Of a stretch of 27,848 bases of DNA, positions 1 through 6,686 are shown piece after piece. Origin of the DNA: an uncultured Clostridia bacterium (GTDB lineage Bacteria; Bacillota; Clostridia; Oscillospirales; CAG-272); contig CAJGCF010000009.1 in NCBI GenBank assembly GCA_904501865.1, positions 1 through 27,848 on the forward strand, written 5' to 3'. Position 1 is the first letter of the stretch. Each line of letters starts with the position of its first letter. The notes under the pieces are model-generated. The model had not been told where the DNA came from and made no database searches. It was given only the letters and a program-made list of their open reading frames with translations. The position numbers were made by a program, and so were the translations under genes.

Positions 1-249
1 ACCATTACTACAATGTTCCTCACTTGTCATAGTAGCTGGGCAAAAGACTCGTCTATTGACATAGCATATATGGCGTTTGTAGAGGATCTCGATAGCCTTA
101 AGGACTTGGTAACAGAGAATGAATACCATCTCTTTGGCCCCGGAGCTGTTAATAGTGGTTCGGTTAATGTGTATGAAAAAGTGACCATCGACCGTGAAGA
201 AGACACAGAGCCTGAGGACACTCAGCCGGGTGAGACAGTAACTCAGTGA
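1..249 (+). CDS. 3' end of an unidentified protein gene (5' truncated by window edge)
   Basis: The reading frame is open from the first base of the window to a TGA at 247-249, so the gene starts upstream and only about 82 C-terminal residues are visible. The visible part has a hydrophobic strand-like stretch (TITTMFLTC) followed by a mixed region, then an acidic, Thr/Pro-rich tail (about 18 residues rich in E, D, T, P) that could be a linker or exposed C-terminus. A strand ending in LTC resembles the sortase active-site strand, but the Arg expected shortly after the Cys is absent, so I do not name it. It is separated from the capsule module by a terminator and a fresh promoter, so it is probably a separate transcription unit. 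Confidence 0.55.
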   Translation, partial: TITTMFLTCHSSWAKDSSIDIAYMAFVEDLDSLKDLVTENEYHLFGPGAVNSGSVNVYEKVTIDREEDTEPEDTQPGETVTQ

Positions 250-282
250 TAAAGCTTGAGTTGACAAACAAATAAAAGAACG

Positions 283-319
283 GAGAGCCTGACGCAAGTC
301 GGGCTCTCTTTTATCTTTT
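283..319 (+). terminator. Rho-independent terminator after the leading partial gene
   Basis: An 11-bp stem (283-293 pairing with 298-308, with one T-G wobble) closed by a GCAA tetraloop is followed directly by a T-rich run (309-319). It lies 34 nt after the stop of the partial gene and before the capsule promoter. Confidence 0.9.
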
Positions 320-395
320 CGGTAAAAACCGCTTGGATTCGATAAAAAAATATATTGTCGGTCATTTTTTGTTTTTGAGATTTGCGCATTTTCTA

Positions 396-424
396 TTGAC
401 AAGGTTTATTAAAGATGGTATAAT
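396..424 (+). promoter_or_regulatory. Consensus sigma-70/SigA promoter for the capsule-regulation genes
   Basis: A perfect -35 hexamer TTGACA (396-401) and a perfect -10 hexamer TATAAT (419-424) are separated by 17 bp. Transcription should start near 431, giving a leader of about 60 nt before the chosen cpsC start at 494. Confidence 0.92.
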
Positions 425-427
425 AAT

Positions 428-461
428 TAAAGGTATATGATTATGAGAGATTATACCTTTA
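428..461 (+). promoter_or_regulatory. Inverted repeat at the capsule transcript start (operator or 5' hairpin)
   Basis: A perfect 10-bp inverted repeat, TAAAGGTATA at 428-437 and TATACCTTTA at 452-461, sits just downstream of the -10 box and spans the expected transcription start. It could be a DNA operator dyad or a hairpin at the mRNA 5' end. There is no T-tract, so it is not a terminator. An in-frame ATG at 437 lies inside it, which argues against that ATG being the real start. Confidence 0.5.
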
Positions 462-493
462 CCCGTGCGCATATTAATTTATGGAGTGTTGAT

Positions 494-1285
494 ATGAACG
501 AAAACAAAGAAACTTTGGACATAAGCTTATCACAATTAGCGAGAATCTTGTTAAAGCGTTGGTGGATCATAGCTATTGCTGCCGTGCTTGGCGTGCTTAT
601 TGCGTTAGGATATACTATGTTTTTTGTGTCTCCGAAATACTCTGCAAGCGCAAAACTCATTATGAACGTAGAGACGAAAGATGAAAATCCTTCGTATCAG
701 GACGTGCTGATGGGACAGTATCAGGTGGCCAACTGTCTTGATATACTGCAATCCAAAACGACATTGTCGGTGGCCGCTGATATGCTTAATTCGGGCGAGT
801 TGAATGAAAACGGCGAAAAGCCAAGCCGTACCTATACAGCAGATGGTATTTCGGGTATGCTTACTACCTCCAACACCGTTGATTCCAGAGTTTTCAGCTT
901 TACCATAACCTGTGAATCGGCTGATGAAGCTAAAGTTATCGCCGATGCTTTGATCCAGGCGTTCAAGCAGAGGCTTGATGGGGGTGAGCTCATCAAGGGT
1001 GTAGCCATCGGCATCGTTGAACATCCTATTGTGCCCAGTGCTCCGTCATCTCCCAATTACAGATCCAATGTGTTGCTGGGTGCTTTGATCGGAATAGTAA
1101 TTGTGTGCGCGTATCTGGTGATCTCGGGAATCTCAAATAATATCCTGGATTCTGAGGATTGGTTGATAAAAACCTTTGAGGAGGACATACCTCTGCTGGC
1201 TGTAGTTCCCGACGCTGATTCTGTCAGTGACAGATACGGATACAGATACAGATACGAGGCGAAAACCGCCTCTAAAGGCAAATGA
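494..1285 (+). CDS. cpsC: Wzz/CpsC-type polysaccharide co-polymerase (tyrosine-kinase activator)
   Basis: This 263-residue protein has the Wzz/CapA architecture: a short cytoplasmic N-terminus, a first membrane segment (about residues 21-44, beginning KRWWIIAIAAVLG), an extracellular domain, a Pro/Ser-rich stretch (HPIVPSAPSSPNYR) just before a second membrane segment (about 195-215), and a cytoplasmic tail. Family members control chain length of exported polysaccharide and their tail activates the partner BY-kinase, here encoded 45 nt downstream. The ATG at 494 was chosen because a GGAG (483-486) lies at good distance; an in-frame ATG at 437 has no ribosome site and falls in the promoter-proximal inverted repeat. 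The tail contains an in-frame hexanucleotide repeat giving RYGYRYRY (codons 247-254). The gene symbol follows streptococcal usage and is by analogy. Confidence 0.85.
   Translation: MNENKETLDISLSQLARILLKRWWIIAIAAVLGVLIALGYTMFFVSPKYSASAKLIMNVETKDENPSYQDVLMGQYQVANCLDILQSKTTLSVAADMLNSGELNENGEKPSRTYTADGISGMLTTSNTVDSRVFSFTITCESADEAKVIADALIQAFKQRLDGGELIKGVAIGIVEHPIVPSAPSSPNYRSNVLLGALIGIVIVCAYLVISGISNNILDSEDWLIKTFEEDIPLLAVVPDADSVSDRYGYRYRYEAKTASKGK
1232..1255 (+). repeat. In-frame hexanucleotide tandem repeat in cpsC
   Basis: Four consecutive six-base units of the form (A/G)GATAC-like (AGATAC, GGATAC, AGATAC, AGATAC) occur in the coding frame and encode RY-GY-RY-RY in the cytoplasmic tail of the CpsC protein. 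Copy number changes would add or remove dipeptides without a frameshift. Confidence 0.8.
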
Positions 1286-1330
1286 TATAGCTGCGCCGGC
1301 AAGCATACTAAATTGTTTGGAGAAAGATAA

Positions 1331-2041
1331 ATGCTTATCAAAAACAAGAAAGATATTAAAAAACGTAAAAAAACGGACCGATTTGGAGAAAAGCTGAGCT
1401 TTGCTTCTCTGGAGGCGTATAAGCTGCTCAGAACAAATATTTCCTTCTTCTTTCCTGATGTAACGGGAGGAAGAACAGTTGGCATCACGAGTCCTTGTCC
1501 TCAGGATGGAAAAAGTACGACGTCTATAAACCTTGCATATGCATTGGCGAATGAGGGTCATAAGGTTGTATTGATAGATGCGGATATGCGTCATCCATCT
1601 GTATATACATCCTTGGAACTTCCGATATCACCCGGTCTGTCCAATGTGCTGTCTGGAGAGGAGAAGATCAATCTCCACAAAGGAGTGCTTCACGAAAACT
1701 TGTCTGTTATGACATCGGGAGATCTTCCTCCTAATCCGAGTGAGTTGATAGGCTCGCATAAGATGAAGGAGATCCTTGACAGCTTTAAGAAGAGCTATGA
1801 TTACATATTAGTTGACCTGCCGCCCGTTTTGGCAGTATCCGATCCTATAGTAGTTTCAAAGTATATAAACGGTATCATATTGGTTACTCGTTGCGGATAT
1901 ACAAGGCGCAAGGATATTGTTGAGTCGGTAAGACAGTTCAAGTTTGCAAACGTGAAGATATTTGGGTTTGTCTATAACGCAGCCGGCATAAGAAAATCCT
2001 TGTATTACAGGCGCTCGCAAAAATATTACCACTATCATTGA
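1331..2041 (+). CDS. cpsD: CpsD/CapB-type bacterial tyrosine kinase (BY-kinase)
   Basis: A 236-residue cytoplasmic kinase of the MinD/ParA-like fold. The Walker A motif (SPCPQDGKST, about residues 57-66), Walker A' (VLIDADMRHP) and Walker B (YILVDLPPV) diagnostic of BY-kinases are all present. The C-terminus carries the expected tyrosine cluster (SLYYRRSQKYYHYH, five Tyr), the autophosphorylation site in this family. It lacks its own membrane segments, as usual in Gram-positives, where CpsC provides the transmembrane activator. A GGAGA ribosome site (1319-1323) precedes the ATG. The protein is expected to regulate capsule or exopolysaccharide polymerisation and export through phosphorylation cycles reversed by the CpsB phosphatase encoded next. 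Confidence 0.93.
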   Translation: MLIKNKKDIKKRKKTDRFGEKLSFASLEAYKLLRTNISFFFPDVTGGRTVGITSPCPQDGKSTTSINLAYALANEGHKVVLIDADMRHPSVYTSLELPISPGLSNVLSGEEKINLHKGVLHENLSVMTSGDLPPNPSELIGSHKMKEILDSFKKSYDYILVDLPPVLAVSDPIVVSKYINGIILVTRCGYTRRKDIVESVRQFKFANVKIFGFVYNAAGIRKSLYYRRSQKYYHYH

Positions 2042-2050
2042 ATACATAGC

Positions 2051-2080
2051 AAAACCGAGTTGTCTACACTCGGTTTTGTT
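2051..2080 (+). terminator. Terminator-like hairpin between the kinase and phosphatase genes
   Basis: A perfect 10-bp stem (2051-2060 with 2068-2077) with a 7-nt loop ends in a TTTT-GTTT tract, while the 5' arm begins with AAAA, so it could work in both directions. It lies 10 nt after the cpsD stop, inside what would otherwise be a single capsule operon, and may reduce expression of the phosphatase gene relative to the kinase. Confidence 0.7.
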
Positions 2081-2132
2081 TGACTTAATTTGTTTATGCA
2101 GACGACGGATTAATTTATGAAGGGAGAGGGAC

Positions 2133-2906
2133 ATGGAAAACAACACATTTGGTTGCGTCTCTGCGCGATTTGTGGATTTTCATTCTCACATATTGCCTCA
2201 AATGGATGACGGAAGCGGCAGTTCCGAGGAATCCATCCAAATGCTTAAGAGTCTACGCGCTCAAGGAGTAGGCGCGGTCGTTATGGCCTCACATTTTTAT
2301 CCGCACGAGGAGTCTCCTGTGGAGTTTAAGGCAAGGAGAGATGCTTGCCTTGCGCGCTTGCTCTCTGCTATATCTGAAGAAAATTTAGGGTCCGATGAAA
2401 TACCGAATATGTATCTCGGCGCGGAAGTAGCATATTTCAGTGGAATATCGGGATGTGAACCTATAAGGTCGCTTTGCATTGAGGGAACTAACATATTGTT
2501 GGTAGAGATGCCTTTTGACAGATGGTCGAATGCCGTAGTTGACGAGATATGCCAGATGGAGAACAGAATCGATGTAAAGCCGGTAATAGCTCACGTTGAG
2601 AGATATCTCGTTTTCAAAAATAAAAGTCAAATAGCAAAATTAATTGCAAATGGAATCGCAGTTCAATTCAATGCAAACTCATTCTTGCGCATAGGAATGA
2701 GAAGGAAGACATTGAAGCTTATTAAAAAGGGATATCTCAATGTCATAGGCTCGGACTGTCACAATATAACAAACAGAGCCCCTCATATGGCCGAGGCGTT
2801 TCAAGTTATAGAGGACCGTTTGGAAGAAAGCATTGTAAGCGCTATCGTTGAGACATCACGAGTTTTGATATCGAAAGGAAAGAATTTTTTGGCAAATGAC
2901 ACTTAG
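2133..2906 (+). CDS. cpsB: CpsB/CapC-type PHP-domain protein-tyrosine phosphatase
   Basis: A 257-residue metal-dependent phosphatase of the PHP superfamily. The N-terminal metal-binding motif DFHSHILPQMDDG (residues 15-27, H17 and H19), the histidine of ASHFYP, the motif AHVERY and the C-terminal GSDCHN motif match the CpsB/CapC/YwqE group that dephosphorylates the tyrosine cluster of CpsD-type kinases. GSDCHN differs slightly from the commoner SDAHN form. The start has a strong GGGAGAGGG ribosome site. It is encoded directly after cpsC-cpsD, which supports the assignment. The 3' end overlaps the VanZ-like gene by 11 nt, indicating translational coupling. Confidence 0.92.
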   Translation: MENNTFGCVSARFVDFHSHILPQMDDGSGSSEESIQMLKSLRAQGVGAVVMASHFYPHEESPVEFKARRDACLARLLSAISEENLGSDEIPNMYLGAEVAYFSGISGCEPIRSLCIEGTNILLVEMPFDRWSNAVVDEICQMENRIDVKPVIAHVERYLVFKNKSQIAKLIANGIAVQFNANSFLRIGMRRKTLKLIKKGYLNVIGSDCHNITNRAPHMAEAFQVIEDRLEESIVSAIVETSRVLISKGKNFLANDT

Positions 2907-3369
2907 AAGCAAAAAAATATTATATATATGTTTGTTGTGTCTGACTCTTTGCTTTATATGGGGCAATTCTATGCTCTCGCAGACGGCATCGGGTGCGTTG
3001 AGTAAGCTTGTGGCTTCCATTTTGGGAGTTGGCGGCGGAGACGGAGGAGAAGGGCACTTCTGGGTCAGAAAGTTGGCTCATTTCACGGAATTTGCCGTTC
3101 TTGGCGTTTTTTCGGTACTGCTTTGGGGCTGTTATGAATATTCAAGGCGTGAAAGGGCAGCATTTTGCGTAGCAACAGGACTTTTTGTGCCTCTTGTTGA
3201 CGAGACCATACAGATATTCAGCGGCAGAGGTCCTTCCTTGCGTGACGTTTGGATAGACGTTGGGGGATTTTGTTTCGGTTGCCTCTGTGTGATGTTTCTG
3301 ACTTGCCTTTTTGCGAGGCGTAGTCGGATAGGCGAAAAGGAAGGGTCCCAAGATGGTCAAATTGACTAA
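2896..3369 (+). CDS. VanZ-like family membrane protein
   Basis: A 157-residue polytopic membrane protein with about four hydrophobic segments (roughly residues 6-26, 58-79, 86-104, 119-140). The VanZ-like family signature is clear: RKLAHFTEFAVLG, then DETIQIFSGRGPSLRDVWIDVGG. VanZ-like proteins are widespread in Firmicutes; some alter teicoplanin susceptibility, but the biochemical role of most is unknown. The gene overlaps cpsB by 11 nt and so is co-translated with the capsule phosphatase; a cell-envelope role is inferred from that, not shown. A glycine-rich loop (GVGGGDGGEG) follows the first membrane segment. The C-terminus is basic then acidic. Confidence 0.85.
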   Translation: MTLRSKKILYICLLCLTLCFIWGNSMLSQTASGALSKLVASILGVGGGDGGEGHFWVRKLAHFTEFAVLGVFSVLLWGCYEYSRRERAAFCVATGLFVPLVDETIQIFSGRGPSLRDVWIDVGGFCFGCLCVMFLTCLFARRSRIGEKEGSQDGQID

Positions 3370-3410
3370 AATAAATGCAAAAAAGAAGAGTAAGTCTTTA
3401 TAAATATATA

Positions 3411-3439
3411 TTGACTTTTTTGCTCATTTATGGTATCAT
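3411..3439 (+). promoter_or_regulatory. Promoter of the purine operon
   Basis: A -35 box TTGACT (3411-3416) and -10 box TATCAT (3434-3439), each one mismatch from consensus, are separated by exactly 17 bp. Transcription would start about 10 nt before the 5' stem of the ZTP aptamer. Confidence 0.8.
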
Positions 3440-3455
3440 ATTATCATGATAAATG

Positions 3456-3531
3456 AAGGTTTCTGCGACTGACGGATTTGAGTGGATTTGCCCACGTGAA
3501 ACAGAAATTTATATTGCCGACCGTCTGGGCT
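3456..3531 (+). ncRNA. ZTP (pfl) riboswitch aptamer upstream of purE
   Basis: The leader matches the ZTP/pfl motif organisation. A 5' stem (3459-3465 with 3502-3508) encloses GACTGACGGA and a small hairpin (GTGG 3482-3485 with CCAC 3492-3495). After a short linker comes the 3' element GCCGACCGTCTGGGC (3516-3530), close to the family's highly conserved CCGCCUGGGC. ZTP riboswitches sense ZMP/ZTP, the AICAR nucleotides that accumulate when 10-formyl-THF is short, and switch on purine and one-carbon genes. The operon below contains both purines and fhs, exactly the expected targets. Identified by recalled consensus; not scored with a covariance model. Confidence 0.9.
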
Positions 3532-3572
3532 CACTTGTTTCGAATGGGATAAGTGCGCCCGGATTTTATTTT
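3525..3572 (+). terminator. Riboswitch-controlled intrinsic terminator (expression platform)
   Basis: The last six bases of the conserved aptamer element (CTGGGC, 3525-3530) plus CACTT (3532-3536) pair with AAGTG (3551-3555) and GCCCGG (3557-3562), with one internal mismatch, followed by ATTTTATTTT. The terminator stem therefore uses aptamer bases, so ligand binding and termination should be mutually exclusive, giving an ON switch for purE and the genes below. Confidence 0.85.
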
Positions 3573-3606
3573 GTCATATTTAAAGAGCTTTAAAAGGGGG
3601 ATAAAC

Positions 3607-4101
3607 ATGAAAAAGGTTGGAATTATTATGGGAAGCGCGAGCGATATGCCTGTGGTAAAGAAGGCTATCGATGCTCTTGATTCTTTTGAGATACCCTATG
3701 AGGTGCACGTGTATTCCGCGCACAGAACGCCACTTGAGGCAGGAGAGTTCTCTCGCAATGCGCGAAAAAACGGATTTGGAGTTATAATAGCAGCAGCGGG
3801 AATGGCGGCTCATCTTGCGGGCGCGGTTGCGGCGAATACTACGCTCCCTGTTATAGGAATACCTTGTAAGTCCTCAAATCTTGACGGACTTGACGCCCTT
3901 TTATCAACAGTGCAGATGCCCTCGGGCATTCCCGTCGCCACTGTGGCTATTGACGGAGCGACCAATGCCGCTCTGCTTGCCGCAGAGATACTTGCCCTAT
4001 CTGATGACGCACTTGCTGAGAAACTTGAGAGTAAGCGTGCCGCGGATGCCAAGGCAGTTCTCTTGAAGAGCGCCGAGATAGAGGCAGAGTACAACAAATA
4101 A
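3607..4101 (+). CDS. purE: PurE, N5-carboxyaminoimidazole ribonucleotide mutase / AIR carboxylase
   Basis: A 164-residue cytoplasmic enzyme forming CAIR in IMP synthesis. Signature motifs are GSASDMPVV (start of the Rossmann-like fold), SAHRTP, AAAGMAAHLAGA and GIPCKSS, ending in MPSGIPVATVAIDGATNAALLAA. The SAHRTP and MPSGIPV forms fit class I PurE (mutase) better than class II, which would normally need PurK to make N5-CAIR; no purK is visible in the window. The ATG at 3607 was chosen over one at 3553 because an AAGGGGG ribosome site lies 6 nt before it and the upstream ATG falls within the riboswitch terminator. It is the first gene of the purine operon. Confidence 0.95.
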   Translation: MKKVGIIMGSASDMPVVKKAIDALDSFEIPYEVHVYSAHRTPLEAGEFSRNARKNGFGVIIAAAGMAAHLAGAVAANTTLPVIGIPCKSSNLDGLDALLSTVQMPSGIPVATVAIDGATNAALLAAEILALSDDALAEKLESKRAADAKAVLLKSAEIEAEYNK

Positions 4102-4175
4102 TTTTACAGGTATATTCGATGAATTTTTAGTCTCGCCGTAAGGGTGGGATACGCAAACAAAGGCAGGTAAACTTA

Positions 4176-5597
4176 ATGGGTGGATTTTTTGGAATCACAT
4201 CAAGGGAAGAGTGCTTGGCAGACGTGTTCTTCGGGACCGACTATCATTCTCACTTAGGAAATCGTCGCGGAGGTCTTGCGGCGTACGATAAGGAGCTTGG
4301 TCTGCAACGCTCGATACATAATATTTCAAACTCTCCGTTCAGGACCAAGTTTGAGAACGTTTTTGAGGAGATGCAGGGACATGCGGCGATAGGTTGTATA
4401 AGTGATAGTGATCCACAGCCTCTGCTTATTCGCTCCAAGCTTGGAACGTACGCGATATGCATTATAGGTGTTATAAATAACTCCGATGAACTTATTGAGA
4501 GATTCTTTACGGTGAGTGGCGCTCATTTCAACGCCATGACGGCGGGAGTGGTCAACTCCACCGAGCTGGTCGCGGCGCTTATCAATCAGAGGGACAATTT
4601 TGTTGACGGAATACGCTTTGCGCAGGACGTTATCGAGGGAACGGCATCTATATTGATACTCAAGGAGGGCGGAAATCTTATCGCGGCCAGAGATAAAGTT
4701 GGCAGATTGCCCGTGCTTATAGGAAAAAACAGTGATGGATACGCGGTGACATTTGAGTCCTTTGCCTATCAGAAGCTGGGTTATGAAAACGAGAGAGAGC
4801 TTGGCCCCGGTGAGATAGTTGAGATATCTCCCACAGAGATCAAGCAGCTGGCGGCGCCCGGAAAGAAAAAGAAAATATGCGCTTTCCTCTGGTCTTATTA
4901 TGGATATCCCACGGCTACGTACGAGGGTGTAAACGTTGAGGCTATGCGTTGCCGCAACGGTGCGATAATGAGTGAGAACGACAAGGTGCTCGGCAAATCC
5001 CACAACATTGATTACGTGTGCGGAGTTCCAGATTCAGGCACACCTCACGCTATTGGATACGCAAACTCAAGCGAGATACCCTTTGCGCGTCCATTCATAA
5101 AATATACTCCCACGTGGCCACGCAGCTTTACCTCGAAAAAATCCGACAGAAAAAAGGTCGCTAAGATGAAGCTCATTCCCGTTCATGAGCTGATAGAGAA
5201 TAAGAGACTTCTGTTCGTGGACGACTCCATAGTCAGAGGAACACAGCTGCGTGAGACAGTGGAATTTCTTTACGATAACGGTGCTCGCGAGGTGCATATG
5301 CGCTCGGCGTGTCCGCCCGTTATGTATAGCTGCAAGTATCTCAACTTTTCAAGAGCTACAAGTGATATGGAGCTGATAGCAAGACGAGTTATTATGGAGC
5401 TTGAGGGTGAGGAAGGCTTTAAACACATTGAGGAATACAGTGATGCTAATACCGAGAGAGGCAAGAAGCTCAGGGCAACTATTTGCGAAAAGATGAATTT
5501 CGCCTCGCTTGAATTTCAGTCTCTTGAGGGTATCGTAAAGGCAATAGGACTTGACCCTGATGATCTGTGCACGTACTGCTGGAACGGTAAGGGTTAA
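4176..5597 (+). CDS. purF: PurF-family amidophosphoribosyltransferase with a degenerate glutaminase domain
   Basis: PurF makes phosphoribosylamine from PRPP. In this 473-residue protein the PRPP loop (VDDSIVRGT, 348-356), VPDSGTPHAIGYA, and the Fe-S ligands C235, C386, C465 and C468 (CTYC) are intact, as in Bacillus-type PurF. The N-terminal Ntn domain is not: the invariant nucleophile Cys after the start Met is Gly (MGGFFGI), the Arg of GHxRY is Ala71, the HNG oxyanion motif reads IIG (96-98), and the Asp of SDTE is Ser128. Glutamine hydrolysis is therefore unlikely, and ammonia or a partner amidotransferase may supply nitrogen. I recall similar MGGFFG proteins annotated as PurF in gut Firmicutes and Bacteroidetes, so it is a subfamily, not a local mutation. 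Start has an AGGCAGG ribosome site. Confidence 0.9.
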   Translation: MGGFFGITSREECLADVFFGTDYHSHLGNRRGGLAAYDKELGLQRSIHNISNSPFRTKFENVFEEMQGHAAIGCISDSDPQPLLIRSKLGTYAICIIGVINNSDELIERFFTVSGAHFNAMTAGVVNSTELVAALINQRDNFVDGIRFAQDVIEGTASILILKEGGNLIAARDKVGRLPVLIGKNSDGYAVTFESFAYQKLGYENERELGPGEIVEISPTEIKQLAAPGKKKKICAFLWSYYGYPTATYEGVNVEAMRCRNGAIMSENDKVLGKSHNIDYVCGVPDSGTPHAIGYANSSEIPFARPFIKYTPTWPRSFTSKKSDRKKVAKMKLIPVHELIENKRLLFVDDSIVRGTQLRETVEFLYDNGAREVHMRSACPPVMYSCKYLNFSRATSDMELIARRVIMELEGEEGFKHIEEYSDANTERGKKLRATICEKMNFASLEFQSLEGIVKAIGLDPDDLCTYCWNGKG

Positions 5598-5636
5598 GAT
5601 GAGATTTTGACATTGATAAATAATAAGGAGATAACT

Positions 5637-6686
5637 ATGAGTAATAATTCCAGATCCGAAAGCTATGCTGCGGCAGGCGTTGATATAACCGCGGGATATC
5701 GCGCGGTAGAGCTTATGAAAAAGCATATCGCAAGAACTCGTAACGAGGGCTGTCTTGATGACGTTGGCGGCTTTGGCGGTTGCTTTGGACTTAATATCGC
5801 AGGTATGGAGGAGCCCGTGCTTGTCTCGGGAACTGACGGCTGCGGAACAAAGGTTAAGATGGCAATACTGATGGACAAGCACGACACGATAGGAATTGAT
5901 GCCGTTGCTATGTGTGTTAATGATATAATCTGCTGCGGCGCAAAGCCTCTGTTTTTCTTGGATTACATCGCGTGCGGCAAGAACGTGCCTGAGAAGATAG
6001 CGGCGATAGTTTCGGGCGTTGCCGAGGGTTGCGTGCAATCAGGCGCGGCTCTTATCGGCGGAGAGACGGCGGAGCATCCCGGAATGATGCCTGTCGAGGA
6101 CTACGATCTTGCCGGCTTTGCCGTGGGTATCGTTGATAAGAAGAAGATACTCGACAACACCAAAACACAGGAGGGCGACGTTGTTATCGCTCTTGCGTCA
6201 AGCGGAGTTCATTCCAACGGATTCTCCTTGGTGCGCAAGGTGTTTGACATAGACAACAATCCCGACTCCCTCTATATTCCTAAAGAGGAGCTTGGGGGCA
6301 AGAGCATTGCCGAGACTTTGCTTACGCCCACAAAAATATACGTCAAGAGTGTGCTCAAGCTGCTTGAGAGGGTAGACGTAAAGGGAATAAGTCATATTAC
6401 GGGCGGCGGATTTTACGAGAATATTCCGAGAGCTCTTCCAAAGGGAATGACCGCTAAGATAGACAAGAACGCGGTTCGCGTGCTTCCCATCTTCTCGCTT
6501 ATCGCAAAGACGGGTAATATTCCAGAGAGAGATATGTATAACACTTACAATATGGGTGTGGGAATGAGCATAACCGTTGCTAAAAAGGACGTAGATACGG
6601 CGCTTGAGATCTTGCGTGAGAATGGCGAAGATGCATACGTCATCGGCGAGATAATAAAGGGCGACGAAGGAGTAGTGTTCTGCTGA
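5637..6686 (+). CDS. purM: PurM, phosphoribosylformylglycinamidine cyclo-ligase (AIR synthetase)
   Basis: A 349-residue ATP-dependent enzyme converting FGAM to AIR, the fifth step to IMP. Typical PurM motifs are SYAAAGVDI at the N-terminus, SGTDGCGTK, the metal/ATP-binding DAVAMCVNDI, GAALIGGETAEHPG, and SSGVHSNGFSLVR, with HITGGGFYENIPR near the C-terminus. Length is normal for the family. The ATG at 5637 has an AAGGAG site (5625-5630); an upstream in-frame TTG at 5607 does not. Its stop overlaps the purN start in a TGATG arrangement, so the two are translationally coupled. Confidence 0.96.
   Translation: MSNNSRSESYAAAGVDITAGYRAVELMKKHIARTRNEGCLDDVGGFGGCFGLNIAGMEEPVLVSGTDGCGTKVKMAILMDKHDTIGIDAVAMCVNDIICCGAKPLFFLDYIACGKNVPEKIAAIVSGVAEGCVQSGAALIGGETAEHPGMMPVEDYDLAGFAVGIVDKKKILDNTKTQEGDVVIALASSGVHSNGFSLVRKVFDIDNNPDSLYIPKEELGGKSIAETLLTPTKIYVKSVLKLLERVDVKGISHITGGGFYENIPRALPKGMTAKIDKNAVRVLPIFSLIAKTGNIPERDMYNTYNMGVGMSITVAKKDVDTALEILRENGEDAYVIGEIIKGDEGVVFC

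Noticed and set aside
1..60. Possible sortase active-site strand ending in LTC
   Set aside because: The catalytic Arg expected a few residues after the Cys is absent and too little of the protein is visible.
437..493. Longer cpsC reading from the ATG at 437
   Set aside because: No ribosome site, the ATG lies in the inverted repeat at the transcript 5' end, and the ATG at 494 has a good GGAG.
4140..4182. Alternative purF start that would restore an N-terminal MCG
   Set aside because: No upstream in-frame codons encode Met-Cys-Gly, the GGCAGG ribosome site fits the start at 4176, and other glutaminase residues are also lost.
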